64,000 nucleotides of DNA from NCBI RefSeq assembly GCF_001905655.1, contig NZ_JMHT01000016.1:1-64000 (forward strand). Reading direction: 5' to 3'. The stretch is from Mycobacterium sp. ST-F2. Lineage in GTDB: Bacteria > Actinomycetota > Actinomycetes > Mycobacteriales > Mycobacteriaceae. Shown here piece by piece: positions 9,342 through 17,124 of the stretch. Below the pieces are notes generated by a model. That model was given only the letters and a program-made list of their open reading frames with translations. It searched no databases and had not been told where the DNA came from. Every line of letters starts with the position of its first letter. Position 1 is the first letter of the stretch. Made by a program: the position numbers and the translations under genes.

Positions 9342-10228
9342 AACCCCGGATCAAGACTCCGCAGGTGAGCCTGCGGAAGCTGGTCCCCAGCGCCCTGACG
9401 GTCGCTGCGATCTGCCTGGGTCTGTCGGCGGTCAAGTACGCCCTCGACCACCGGCCCACCGAGGCCATGGCGCTGCTGGCGGGTGCCGCGATCCTCGACG
9501 CGCTCGACGGCCGCGCGGCCCGCATGCTGAACGCGACGTCCAAGATGGGCGCGGAGATCGACTCGCTGGCCGACGCCGTGAACTTCGGCGTGGCGCCGGC
9601 GTTCATCGTGTACGCCACGCTGCTGGAGCACAACAGCTCGCCGCTCGCCTGGATCGTGGTGCTGCTGTACGCGGTGTGCATCGTGCTGCGGCTGGCGCGC
9701 TTCAACGCCATGCTCGACGTGGAGGGCCCGGCGTTCGAGAAGGAGTTCTTCACCGGCATGCCGGCCCCGGCCGGCGCGATCGGCGCCATCGGCCCGCTGG
9801 CGGCCAAGATGCAGTTCCCCGGCCCCTGGTGGGATTCGCACTGGGGTCAGATCTTCATCTGCATCTGGCTGATCGGCGTCTCGCTGCTGGTGGTCAGCAC
9901 CGTCCCGATGCGCAAGGTGCACACCTTCGCCATCCCGCCGAACATGGCCCTGCCGCTGCTGGCGCTGCTGGCCATCCTGGTGGCCGCCTCGGTGATGTAC
10001 GGCTACATCGTCATCCTGGTGATCATCGTCGCCTACGTGATCCACATCCCGTTCGCGGTCCGGACCAAGGCCTGGCTGCGTGCACACCCCGAGGTCTGGG
10101 ACGACAAACCCAAGGAACAGCGACAGGCCCGCCGCGCCATCCGCCGTGCGCAGCCGCGTCGCACCGACCGCGGGCAGCGCCGGTCCACGGCCCGGCTGCG
10201 GTTGCGTAGGCCGGGTCCTCGTCGATGA
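9338..10228 (+). CDS. pssA: CDP-diacylglycerol--serine O-phosphatidyltransferase
   Basis: The 296-residue integral membrane enzyme has the CDP-alcohol phosphatidyltransferase signature D-x2-DG-x2-AR-x8-G-x3-D-x3-D beginning at Asp54 (DALDGRAAR ... GAEIDSLAD). About eight hydrophobic segments follow, and the C-terminal tail is basic and cytosolic ([17 protein letters not shown]). It makes phosphatidylserine, the substrate of Psd. Its start overlaps the psd stop and its stop overlaps the next gene's start, both by 4 nt. Confidence 0.95.
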   Translation: MKPRIKTPQVSLRKLVPSALTVAAICLGLSAVKYALDHRPTEAMALLAGAAILDALDGRAARMLNATSKMGAEIDSLADAVNFGVAPAFIVYATLLEHNSSPLAWIVVLLYAVCIVLRLARFNAMLDVEGPAFEKEFFTGMPAPAGAIGAIGPLAAKMQFPGPWWDSHWGQIFICIWLIGVSLLVVSTVPMRKVHTFAIPPNMALPLLALLAILVAASVMYGYIVILVIIVAYVIHIPFAVRTKAWLRAHPEVWDDKPKEQRQARRAIRRAQPRRTDRGQRRSTARLRLRRPGPRR

Positions 10229-12435
10229 CGCCCCCGCAGGCACAGGCCCTGCAGGGCGCATCCGACCCGTCCGGCGCGCAGCTCCAGCTCACCGCCCGGC
10301 TCAACACCTCAGCACTCGACGCCCGCCGCGGCGTGGTGCTGCTGCACCCGGAAGCGATAGCTGCCCTGGGTATCCGCGAGTGGGACGCGGTGTCGCTGAC
10401 CGGCACGCGCACCACCTGCGCGGTGGTCGGGGTGGCCGCCACCGGGACTCCCCCGGGCACCGCGCTGCTCGACGATGTGACCCTGTCGAATGCCGGCATC
10501 CGGGCCGACGCGCCGGTGCTGGTGTCACCGGCGACGGTGTACGGCGCCCGCTCGGTGACCGTCAGCGGTTCGCGACTGGCCAGCAGCTCGATCTCCCCGG
10601 CGACGTTGCGAATGGCATTGCTGGGCAAGGTGATGACGGTCGGCGACACGGTGTCACTGCTGCCGCGCGATCTGGGTCCGGGCACCTCGACGTCCGCGGC
10701 CACCGCGGCGCTGGCCACGCAGGTCGGCATCACCTGGACCTCAGAGCTGCTCACCGTGACAGCCGTCGACCCGGCCGGACCGGTCAGCGTGCAACCGAAT
10801 TCAGTGGTCAGCTGGGGTGATGCCACCGTCGTCACGGCAGCCGCGCAACCGGTGATCTCCCCCGCGAAAACGACTGACGCCCAAACCGTTTCGGTCGATG
10901 ACCTCAAGGGCGTACACGCCCAGGTGACGCGACTGACCGAGTGGCTCAAGCTGGCCCTCGACGAACCCGAACTCCTCGAAACCCTGGGTGCCACCGCCAA
11001 TCTGGGCGTCCTGGTGTCCGGGCCCGCGGGCGTCGGCAAGGCCGCCATGGTGCGCGCGGTGTGCACGTCACGCCGCCTCGTCGAGCTCGACGGGCCGGAG
11101 GTCGGGGCGCTGCGCGCCGAGGACCGACTGGCCGGGGTCGCCGCTGCCGTGAGCTCGGTGCGCGACGGCGGTGGTGTCCTGCTCATCACCGACATCGACG
11201 CGCTGTTGCCCGCGGTCGCCGAGCCCGTGGCCACGTTGATCCTGACCGAGCTCCGCAAGGCCGTCGCCAGCCGCGGTGTGGCGTTCATCGCGACGTCGGC
11301 CGTGCCCGACGGCGTGGACGCCCGCCTTCGCGCGCCTGATCTGTGCGACCGCGAACTGGGACTGACCCTGCCCGACGCCGCCACCCGCAAGGCCCTGCTG
11401 GAGGTGCTGCTGCGGTCGGTGCCCGCCAAGGACCTGGACCTGGACGAGATCGCCGGGCGCACACCGGGATTCGTCGTCGCCGATCTCGCCGCCCTGGTGC
11501 GCGAGGCCGCGCTGCGGGCGGCCGCCCGCGCCAGCGCCGACGGTGCCGAACCGGCTCTGACGCAGGATGATCTGGCCGGCGCACTGTCGGTGATCCGGCC
11601 GCTGTCGCGGTCGGCGACCGAGGAGGTCGCGGTCGGGTCGGTGACGCTCGACGACGTCGGCGACATGGTGGCGACGAAGCAGGCGCTGACCGAAGCGGTG
11701 CTGTGGCCACTGCAGCGCCCGGACACCTTCGAGCGTCTCGGCGTGGAACCGCCCCGGGGCGTGCTGTTGTACGGGCCGCCCGGCTGCGGCAAGACGTTCC
11801 TGGTGCGGGCCTTGGCCAGTTCCGGCCGGTTGTCGGTGCATGCTGTCAAGGGCGCCGAGTTGATGGACAAATGGGTCGGCTCGTCGGAGCGCGCCGTCCG
11901 CGAATTGTTCCAGCGCGCACGCGATTCCGCGCCATCGCTGGTGTTCCTCGACGAGATGGACGCGCTGGCGCCGCGCCGCGGGCAGAGCTTCGATTCCGGT
12001 GTCACCGACCGTGTGGTGGCCGCGCTGCTCACCGAACTCGACGGCATCAACCCGTTGCGCGACGTCGTGGTGGTCGGTGCGACCAACCGGCCGGATCTCA
12101 TCGACCCCGCGCTGCTGCGGCCGGGCCGGCTGGAGAAGCTGGTGTTCGTCGAGCCGCCCGACGCCGAGGCCCGTCGCGAAATCCTGCGTACCGCAGGCAA
12201 ATCCATTCCCCTGGCGCCCGACGTCGACCTCGGCGAGTTGGCCGGTGAACTCGACGGCTACAGCGCCGCGGACTGCGTCGCCCTGTTGCGCGAAGCGGCG
12301 CTGACCGCGATGCGCCGGTCCATCGACGCCGCCGATGTCACCGCGGCCGACGTCGCCAAGGCCCGCGAGACGGTGCGGCCGTCACTGGATCCCGTTCAGG
12401 TGCAATCACTTCGGGAGTTCGCCGAAGGGCGCTGA
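10225..12435 (+). CDS. CDC48/VCP-like tandem AAA ATPase (Rv0435c-type)
   Basis: The 736-residue protein has an N-terminal CDC48-N-like region (about 1-210) and two AAA modules. D1 (near 265) has a degenerate Walker A (GPAGVGKA) and a Walker B without the catalytic Glu (VLLITDID). D2 is intact: GPPGCGKT near 517, LVFLDEMD near 572, and GATNRPDLIDPALLRPGR with the arginine finger. It is therefore probably a remodelling ATPase powered by D2. Tight coupling to psd-pssA, with a 4-nt overlap, hints at a role near membrane phospholipid synthesis, but no direct function is established from sequence. Confidence 0.9.
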   Translation: MTPPQAQALQGASDPSGAQLQLTARLNTSALDARRGVVLLHPEAIAALGIREWDAVSLTGTRTTCAVVGVAATGTPPGTALLDDVTLSNAGIRADAPVLVSPATVYGARSVTVSGSRLASSSISPATLRMALLGKVMTVGDTVSLLPRDLGPGTSTSAATAALATQVGITWTSELLTVTAVDPAGPVSVQPNSVVSWGDATVVTAAAQPVISPAKTTDAQTVSVDDLKGVHAQVTRLTEWLKLALDEPELLETLGATANLGVLVSGPAGVGKAAMVRAVCTSRRLVELDGPEVGALRAEDRLAGVAAAVSSVRDGGGVLLITDIDALLPAVAEPVATLILTELRKAVASRGVAFIATSAVPDGVDARLRAPDLCDRELGLTLPDAATRKALLEVLLRSVPAKDLDLDEIAGRTPGFVVADLAALVREAALRAAARASADGAEPALTQDDLAGALSVIRPLSRSATEEVAVGSVTLDDVGDMVATKQALTEAVLWPLQRPDTFERLGVEPPRGVLLYGPPGCGKTFLVRALASSGRLSVHAVKGAELMDKWVGSSERAVRELFQRARDSAPSLVFLDEMDALAPRRGQSFDSGVTDRVVAALLTELDGINPLRDVVVVGATNRPDLIDPALLRPGRLEKLVFVEPPDAEARREILRTAGKSIPLAPDVDLGELAGELDGYSAADCVALLREAALTAMRRSIDAADVTAADVAKARETVRPSLDPVQVQSLREFAEGR

Positions 12436-12465
12436 GTTTCGCAATCGAAACAAGCTACGCGAGCC

Positions 12466-12762
12466 TCAGTCAAAGTGCCGAGGCACATCCATCCGCTGAT
12501 GGAGGATGCGCACGACGTCGATGATTTCCCCGGAGATGAGCCGGTAATACAGCACGTGCGATCCCACCGCATGTTTCCGGTAACCCGGGCGAACGTCGTC
12601 GCACGCTCGCCCGATCATCGGCGACTCCGCGATGCGTTCGATGGCATGTTGAATCTCCCGAACGTACGCCTGCGCCTGATCAGCGTTCCAGCGCTCACAT
12701 GTGTAGTCCCAGACATCTTCCAAGTCGGCGCGCGCCGCGGGCGAAAGTACATAACGGCTCAC
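12466..12762 (-). CDS. parE: ParE/RelE-superfamily toxin
   Basis: The 98-residue protein (GTG start at 12762) fits the ParE fold: VLSPAARADLEDVWDYTCERW (two helices), IERIAESPMIGR, YRKHAVGSHVLYYRLISGEIIDVVRILHQRMD. ParE toxins usually poison DNA gyrase; RelE relatives cleave mRNA. The conserved ILHxRMD tail favours ParE. The start overlaps the antitoxin stop by 4 nt, the usual arrangement with the antitoxin first. Confidence 0.88.
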   Translation of the reverse strand: MSRYVLSPAARADLEDVWDYTCERWNADQAQAYVREIQHAIERIAESPMIGRACDDVRPGYRKHAVGSHVLYYRLISGEIIDVVRILHQRMDVPRHFD

Positions 12763-13010
12763 TGACGATGGGAACCCTCGGCCCGTTTGCGCGATACGAA
12801 CTCATCAAAGTCGAATTCTGTTGATTCACCGCTACGTTCACCATCCACAAGGGCCTGGCGCAACGCCCTCAGTCGAGTCTCCCGATCCTCGAGCAGTCGC
12901 AATGCGGATCGCACTACGTCACTGGCCGATCGATAACGACCGGACGCGACTTCAGTCTCGATGAACGCGCTGTAGTGCTCATCGAGACTGAATGAGGTGT
13001 TCCTGCCCAC
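12759..13010 (-). CDS. parD: ParD-type antitoxin
   Basis: The 83-residue protein has a ribbon-helix-helix N-terminus (NTSFSLDEHYSAFIETEVASGRYRSASDVVRSALRLLE) and a charged, probably disordered C-terminus that would wrap the toxin. The ASDVVRSALRLLE helix is typical of ParD/CopG antitoxins. It starts at GTG 13010, 7 nt after a TATTGT -10-like box on the minus strand, which suggests leaderless translation. The preceding inverted repeat is a likely autoregulatory operator. Confidence 0.88.
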   Translation of the reverse strand: MGRNTSFSLDEHYSAFIETEVASGRYRSASDVVRSALRLLEDRETRLRALRQALVDGERSGESTEFDFDEFVSRKRAEGSHRQ

Positions 13011-13017
13011 ATCCCGA

Positions 13018-13036
13018 ACAATACCAGTTTTTGGTA
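13018..13036 (-). promoter_or_regulatory. parDE promoter with overlapping inverted repeat
   Basis: A 5-bp inverted repeat, TACCA (13022-13026) and TGGTA (13032-13036), overlaps the -10-like TATTGT (13023-13018 on the minus strand). The box sits 7 nt before the parD GTG. Repression by ParD or ParDE bound here would be the standard mechanism. This is seen as a pattern, not tested. Confidence 0.5.
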
Positions 13037-13070
13037 ACCCTGGGCCGTCGCAGCGATGGCACGAGGGGCG

Positions 13071-13658
13071 CTAACCAGCCAAACCCACGACGGCCTGCAC
13101 CGCGGACCGGACGCGCCGTTCCAGCTCACCGGAGTCGGTGCTGTCGAACTTGCCGTCCAGGAACAGGAACGCCAGTCCATGCACGAGCGCCCAGACGGCG
13201 TCGCTCAACGCATCGGCATCGGCATCCGGGAACACCCGCGCGATGTTCGCCTTGAGATAGGCCGAGATCGCCGCGACCGCGTCGACCCGCTCGGGACTCC
13301 CGGCATCGCACTGCTCACTGAACATGGCGCGGAACAGCGCGGGACGCCGCAGCGCGAACTGAACGTAGGCGATGGCGACGTCGGCGATCTCGTCGGCCGT
13401 CGACGGGGACGGGCTGACGGCCACCAGGTCCGCGGCCAGTTCGCGATAGCCGACGGCCGCGACGGCTGACATCAGCGCGTCCCGGTCCTGGTAGTGCCGG
13501 TAGGGCGCGGCGGCGGTGACCCCGGCGTGGCGGGCGACGGCGCGCATCGAGAGCGCCGCGGCGCCCTCCTCTTCCAGCAGCGCCAGCGCCGACTGCACCA
13601 GGGCGGTCCGCAGATCGCCGTGGTGGTACCCCGGCTTCGACACCGCTTTCGACGTCAT
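13071..13658 (-). CDS. TetR/AcrR-family transcriptional regulator
   Basis: The 195-residue regulator starts at ATG 13658 (MTSKAVSKPGYHHGDLR). A further in-frame start at 13703 would extend it into the operator region and is disfavoured. The helix-turn-helix is in ALSMRAVARHAGVTAAAPYRHYQDRDALMSAVAAVGY, followed by a TetR_C_33-like ligand domain with RPALFRAMFSEQ. It is divergent from the flavin oxidoreductase gene, with operator-like repeats in the 91-bp gap, so it probably represses itself and that gene. Confidence 0.9.
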   Translation of the reverse strand: MTSKAVSKPGYHHGDLRTALVQSALALLEEEGAAALSMRAVARHAGVTAAAPYRHYQDRDALMSAVAAVGYRELAADLVAVSPSPSTADEIADVAIAYVQFALRRPALFRAMFSEQCDAGSPERVDAVAAISAYLKANIARVFPDADADALSDAVWALVHGLAFLFLDGKFDSTDSGELERRVRSAVQAVVGLAG

Positions 13659-13676
13659 CCCGAGTCCTGCCTCACA

Positions 13677-13727
13677 AATGTTGACACTGTTCACATTGCC
13701 CACTAGAAATGTGAGCAGCGTTTACAT
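13677..13727. promoter_or_regulatory. Two TetR operator candidates between tetR and the OYE gene
   Basis: Two related imperfect inverted repeats occur. The first, 13677-13697, has arms AATGTTGA and TTCACATT. The second, 13708-13727, starts AATGTGA and ends TTTACAT. Their left edges are 31 bp apart, about three helical turns. They lie where a divergently transcribed TetR protein would control both genes. Confidence 0.55.
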
Positions 13728-13749
13728 CATACCGACCCGAAGGCAGCCG

Positions 13750-14958
13750 ATGTCTCCCACACTCTTCACCCCCTTCACCCTCGCATCCGGTCAGACGCTC
13801 CGAAACCGCATCGCCAAAGCCGCGATGGAGGAAGGTCTCGCCGGCCCCGGCCAGGCGCCCGACGATCGGCTCATCGCGCTGTACCACCGCTGGGGCGTCG
13901 GCGGCGCGGGCGTCCTGATCACCGGCAACGTCATGGTCCACGCCGAGGCTCTCACCGGACCGGGCGGCGTCGTCCTCGATGCGAACTCGCCGCTCGAGCC
14001 GTTCGTGAAGTGGGCCAAGGCCGGCAAAGCAGGCGGCACGAAGATGTGGATGCAGATCAGCCACCCCGGCCGCCAGGTCAACGCCAACATGCCGGGCGTG
14101 GTGTGGGGCCCGTCGGACGTCGCGGTGGATGTCGGCAAGCACAGCAAGCGGTTCGGCCGGCCGAGCGCCATGACGCCGCAGCAGATCGGCGCCACCATCC
14201 AGCGGTTCGTCACCACCGCGGCGCGCGCCGAGGAAGCCGGCTTCGACGGCGTCGAGGTACACGCCGCGCACGGCTACCTGCTGTCGCAGTTTCTGTCGCC
14301 GTTGGTCAACACCCGCACCGACGAGTGGGGTGGGTCGCTGGAGAACCGGGCCCGCCTGCTGCTGGAGATCGTCCGCCAGATCCGGCTGGCCGTCAGCCCG
14401 GAGTTCGCGGTCGCCGTCAAGCTGAACTCGGCGGACTTCCAGCGCGGCGGCTTCGACGCCGACGATGCCCTGCGCGTCATCGAGATGCTCGCGCCGCTCG
14501 GCGTCGACGTCGTCGAACTGTCCGGTGGCAGCTACGAGAGCCCGGCCATGACCGGGCGCGCTGCGGACAGTCGCACCGCGGCCCGCGAGGCGTACTTCCT
14601 GGAGCTGGCCGCAGAACTCGCCAAGACCAGCCCCATCCCGCTGATGCTCACCGGCGGCATCACCCGGCAGGACACCGCGAACACGGTGCTGGCCAACGGT
14701 ATCGACATCGTCGGCATGGGTACCGCCATCGCCGTCACCCCGGATCTGCCCAACCGCTGGAGCCGCGGTGAGGAAGCCACCCGGCGCCTCAAGCCGGTGA
14801 CGTGGTCGGACAAGACGCTGGCGTCGGCGGCGAGCATGGCATTGGTGCGCTACCAGATGCGGCAGATCACGCAAGGCCTCGAGCCGACGGCCCGCGCACA
14901 TCCGCTGTACGCCCTCATCGTCGATCAACGGGTTCAGCGCAAAGCCCTTGCGCGCTAA
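13750..14958 (+). CDS. NADH:flavin oxidoreductase, old yellow enzyme family
   Basis: The 402-residue FMN-dependent TIM-barrel enzyme starts at ATG 13750 (MSPTLFTPFTLASG). Family landmarks are QISHPGRQ (near 100), VEVHAAHGYLLSQFLSP, NTRTDEWGGSLENRARLLLEI and the phosphate-binding LTGGI...GMGTAIAV. The AHGYL stretch supplies the substrate-binding His and the active-site Tyr. OYEs reduce activated C=C bonds; the physiological substrate here is unknown. The divergent TetR regulator suggests induction by an electrophilic or xenobiotic ligand. A shrunken FMO-like gene follows on the same strand. Confidence 0.9.
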   Translation: MSPTLFTPFTLASGQTLRNRIAKAAMEEGLAGPGQAPDDRLIALYHRWGVGGAGVLITGNVMVHAEALTGPGGVVLDANSPLEPFVKWAKAGKAGGTKMWMQISHPGRQVNANMPGVVWGPSDVAVDVGKHSKRFGRPSAMTPQQIGATIQRFVTTAARAEEAGFDGVEVHAAHGYLLSQFLSPLVNTRTDEWGGSLENRARLLLEIVRQIRLAVSPEFAVAVKLNSADFQRGGFDADDALRVIEMLAPLGVDVVELSGGSYESPAMTGRAADSRTAAREAYFLELAAELAKTSPIPLMLTGGITRQDTANTVLANGIDIVGMGTAIAVTPDLPNRWSRGEEATRRLKPVTWSDKTLASAASMALVRYQMRQITQGLEPTARAHPLYALIVDQRVQRKALAR

Positions 14959-15020
14959 CGCAAATGGCTGCCCACGCAGCCGTCCGACCTGAAGTCTCCC
15001 ATCGCACTCGAGGACCACCG

Positions 15021-15647
15021 ATGAACCAGCCCGTCCCCCACAACCACGTCGCGATCGTGGTCACCGGCCCGGGTGCCCTTGCGGCGGCGGTTCGGCTGCA
15101 CCAGGCCGGGATTGACGACGTCGTGCTGATCGATCACGACACCGACGATGTGACGGCGCTGCACTGGCAGGCGGACCGGCAGCGCTGGCTCGTCACGACC
15201 GCGAATGACGAACGGACGGCAACCCACATCGTCGTCGACACCGACGCGCTGGCCGACCGGCTGTTCGGCACCGAGGGCATGTCCATGGCCGAAAGCTGGG
15301 ACGGCGAGCCCGTCGCCTATCTGGGGACGTCGGTCCACGGCTTCCCCAACTGCTATCTGGTGCACGGCCCGAACATCGGGCTGCGACACAACTCGGTCGA
15401 ACAGATGCGGGAGTCCCAGGCGGACTACGTCGCGACCGCAGTGGCCTACGCCCGCGACTTCGGTTTCGCCGTGGTCGAACCGACACCGGCGGCCCAACAG
15501 AACTACGCCAGTTTCCGGCCGCGCGGCACTGCCGATTTCCGCCGTCGCACCAACAGTTTCACCCCGATGGATCATCTGGTCCAGCGGCCGGTGCGCACGT
15601 CGGCCGCCGTCAGCGCGGCGGGTCTCCCCGCCACCGGAAGCTGTTGA
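15021..15647 (+). CDS. Truncated FMO/BVMO-like protein (central domain deleted)
   Basis: The 208-residue protein joins the two ends of a flavin monooxygenase. Residues 8-40 resemble the FAD Rossmann start but are degenerate (VTGPGALAAAVRLHQAGID, lacking a clean GxGxxG). Residues 90-170 match the family C-terminus (AESWDGEPVAYLGTSVHGFPNCYLVHGPN, HNSVEQMRESQADYVATAV). The NADP-binding domain and the BVMO fingerprint are absent; full-length homologues are about 490 residues. It overlaps the end of the opposite-strand membrane gene by 38 nt. It may be a decaying gene or a reduced accessory protein. Confidence 0.7.
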   Translation: MNQPVPHNHVAIVVTGPGALAAAVRLHQAGIDDVVLIDHDTDDVTALHWQADRQRWLVTTANDERTATHIVVDTDALADRLFGTEGMSMAESWDGEPVAYLGTSVHGFPNCYLVHGPNIGLRHNSVEQMRESQADYVATAVAYARDFGFAVVEPTPAAQQNYASFRPRGTADFRRRTNSFTPMDHLVQRPVRTSAAVSAAGLPATGSC

Positions 15648-17124
15648 CGTACTTGCCCATATCCGCGGCCAGCTCCAGGCTGGCCCCGGTCGGCGGGCCG
15701 GAACCGGGCCCGAATTCCTGAAACGGCCCCGCCGCCGCGGCGACGAGCGCCAGATCGTCCTGCACCGCCACCATGATCAGGATGCGGGTCCGCGAGGCGA
15801 CGACGTTCTGTCCGTCCGGCCAGTCATCGGCAGCGACGCCGTAGCCCGGGTGATATCCAACCAGTGCGTTGGGGATCTCGTAGGCCACACGCGAATCCGG
15901 AAACGCGTCCAGCAGCAATGCGGTCGTGATGTCCTTGGCGTCCCGGCCCTGCGCCGGCTCCCCCCACAGCCGCATCACCCCGCCGGTGCCACCGGTGTAC
16001 TGGGCCGTCACGCCGGTGTCGTTCATCGTCACCGAATATGCGGTACCCGGCGCCGGATAGGAGACGCTGAAAGCGCCGTCGGGCGCGGTGAACCTGGGGT
16101 TGATCACCACGGGCTTGCCCATCAGCGGGTGCCCGCAATTGGGCGGGCACTGATACCGCGCCGTCGGTTGGGTTGTGGCAGCGGAGATTCCGACCAACCC
16201 GAGGGCCAGCACCACGATCACCGCGGTCCACGTCGCGACCAGTCGCGGTGCGGACAGCACGCGTACGTCGCGTTCCGCGTCGTCGGCATCTTCGTTCCGC
16301 AGCGTCAATTGCAGGACCAGGCGGAGTAACAGCACCCCCAGCACAGCGAATCCGACGTGCCATGCCGTCTTCGCCCACTGCGAGATGCCGGCCGAATCCT
16401 CGTCGCCGAGCCACACGTGCGCCAGCACCGGCACGACGGCGATCAGCAGTACGCGCCACCAGATCCGCCGGCCGCGGGGCCGGAACCACAGTGCGGCACC
16501 GAGCATCCCGGCAGCGGCGGCCGCGGTGATGGGCATGGTGATGCCACGGATCACGGCTTCGATGAGGAAATCCGACAACGGCTGATCGTGGTCGACCAGC
16601 CCCGAATCGAGCTGGGCGAACATCCGGACGATCGTGGTCGCGGCCGTTGCACCCAGCGCGCCGGTCGCCCCGATCACGTAGCCGTACAACGCCTTTCGGT
16701 CTCCCGGGCTGAACACTCGGAGGAGCAGCGCGGGCGCTATCACCAACAGCGCCTCCACCGCAGAGAGGCCGGCCTCGACGGTCCGCAGATGCACTGCGGC
16801 AACACCACTTTCGAGCGGGACGCCATAGGCGCGCGCGACCACCGCACCGGACCCGAAGGCGAAGGCCACGCCGAACGCGATGCCTAGGCCCGTGCTCACG
16901 AGCAGCCGGACCTTCGCCGGGCCCCGGTAATCCAGCTGTCGGGCGTACAGCACGAACAGCAGCGGAATCCCCACGGCCACCGTCGCGATGAAGAGGCCCG
17001 GCAACCGCAGCACCGCCGCAACGGCCAGCCAGGCGACGAATGCAGCCATGGCGATCTGGAAGGACCGCCGACCGTGGGCCGGAAGCTCTGGGAACAGCGT
17101 GCTCACCAATCCGATGCCGCTCAT
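15610..17124 (-). CDS. Polytopic membrane protein with C-terminal extracytoplasmic domain
   Basis: I do not recognise a specific family. The 504-residue protein has about nine hydrophobic segments in residues 20-320 (for example AMAAFVAWLAVAAVL, LLVSTGLGIAFGVAFAFG, VLLIAVVPVLAHVWL, TAVIVVLALGLVGISAATT). A soluble C-terminal part of about 180 residues follows and begins with a CPPNCGHP cysteine pair. The start overlaps the stop of the S53 peptidase gene by 4 nt (ATGA), so the two proteins are co-expressed and may work together at the envelope. Confidence 0.75.
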   Translation of the reverse strand: MSGIGLVSTLFPELPAHGRRSFQIAMAAFVAWLAVAAVLRLPGLFIATVAVGIPLLFVLYARQLDYRGPAKVRLLVSTGLGIAFGVAFAFGSGAVVARAYGVPLESGVAAVHLRTVEAGLSAVEALLVIAPALLLRVFSPGDRKALYGYVIGATGALGATAATTIVRMFAQLDSGLVDHDQPLSDFLIEAVIRGITMPITAAAAAGMLGAALWFRPRGRRIWWRVLLIAVVPVLAHVWLGDEDSAGISQWAKTAWHVGFAVLGVLLLRLVLQLTLRNEDADDAERDVRVLSAPRLVATWTAVIVVLALGLVGISAATTQPTARYQCPPNCGHPLMGKPVVINPRFTAPDGAFSVSYPAPGTAYSVTMNDTGVTAQYTGGTGGVMRLWGEPAQGRDAKDITTALLLDAFPDSRVAYEIPNALVGYHPGYGVAADDWPDGQNVVASRTRILIMVAVQDDLALVAAAAGPFQEFGPGSGPPTGASLELAADMGKYVNSFRWRGDPPR

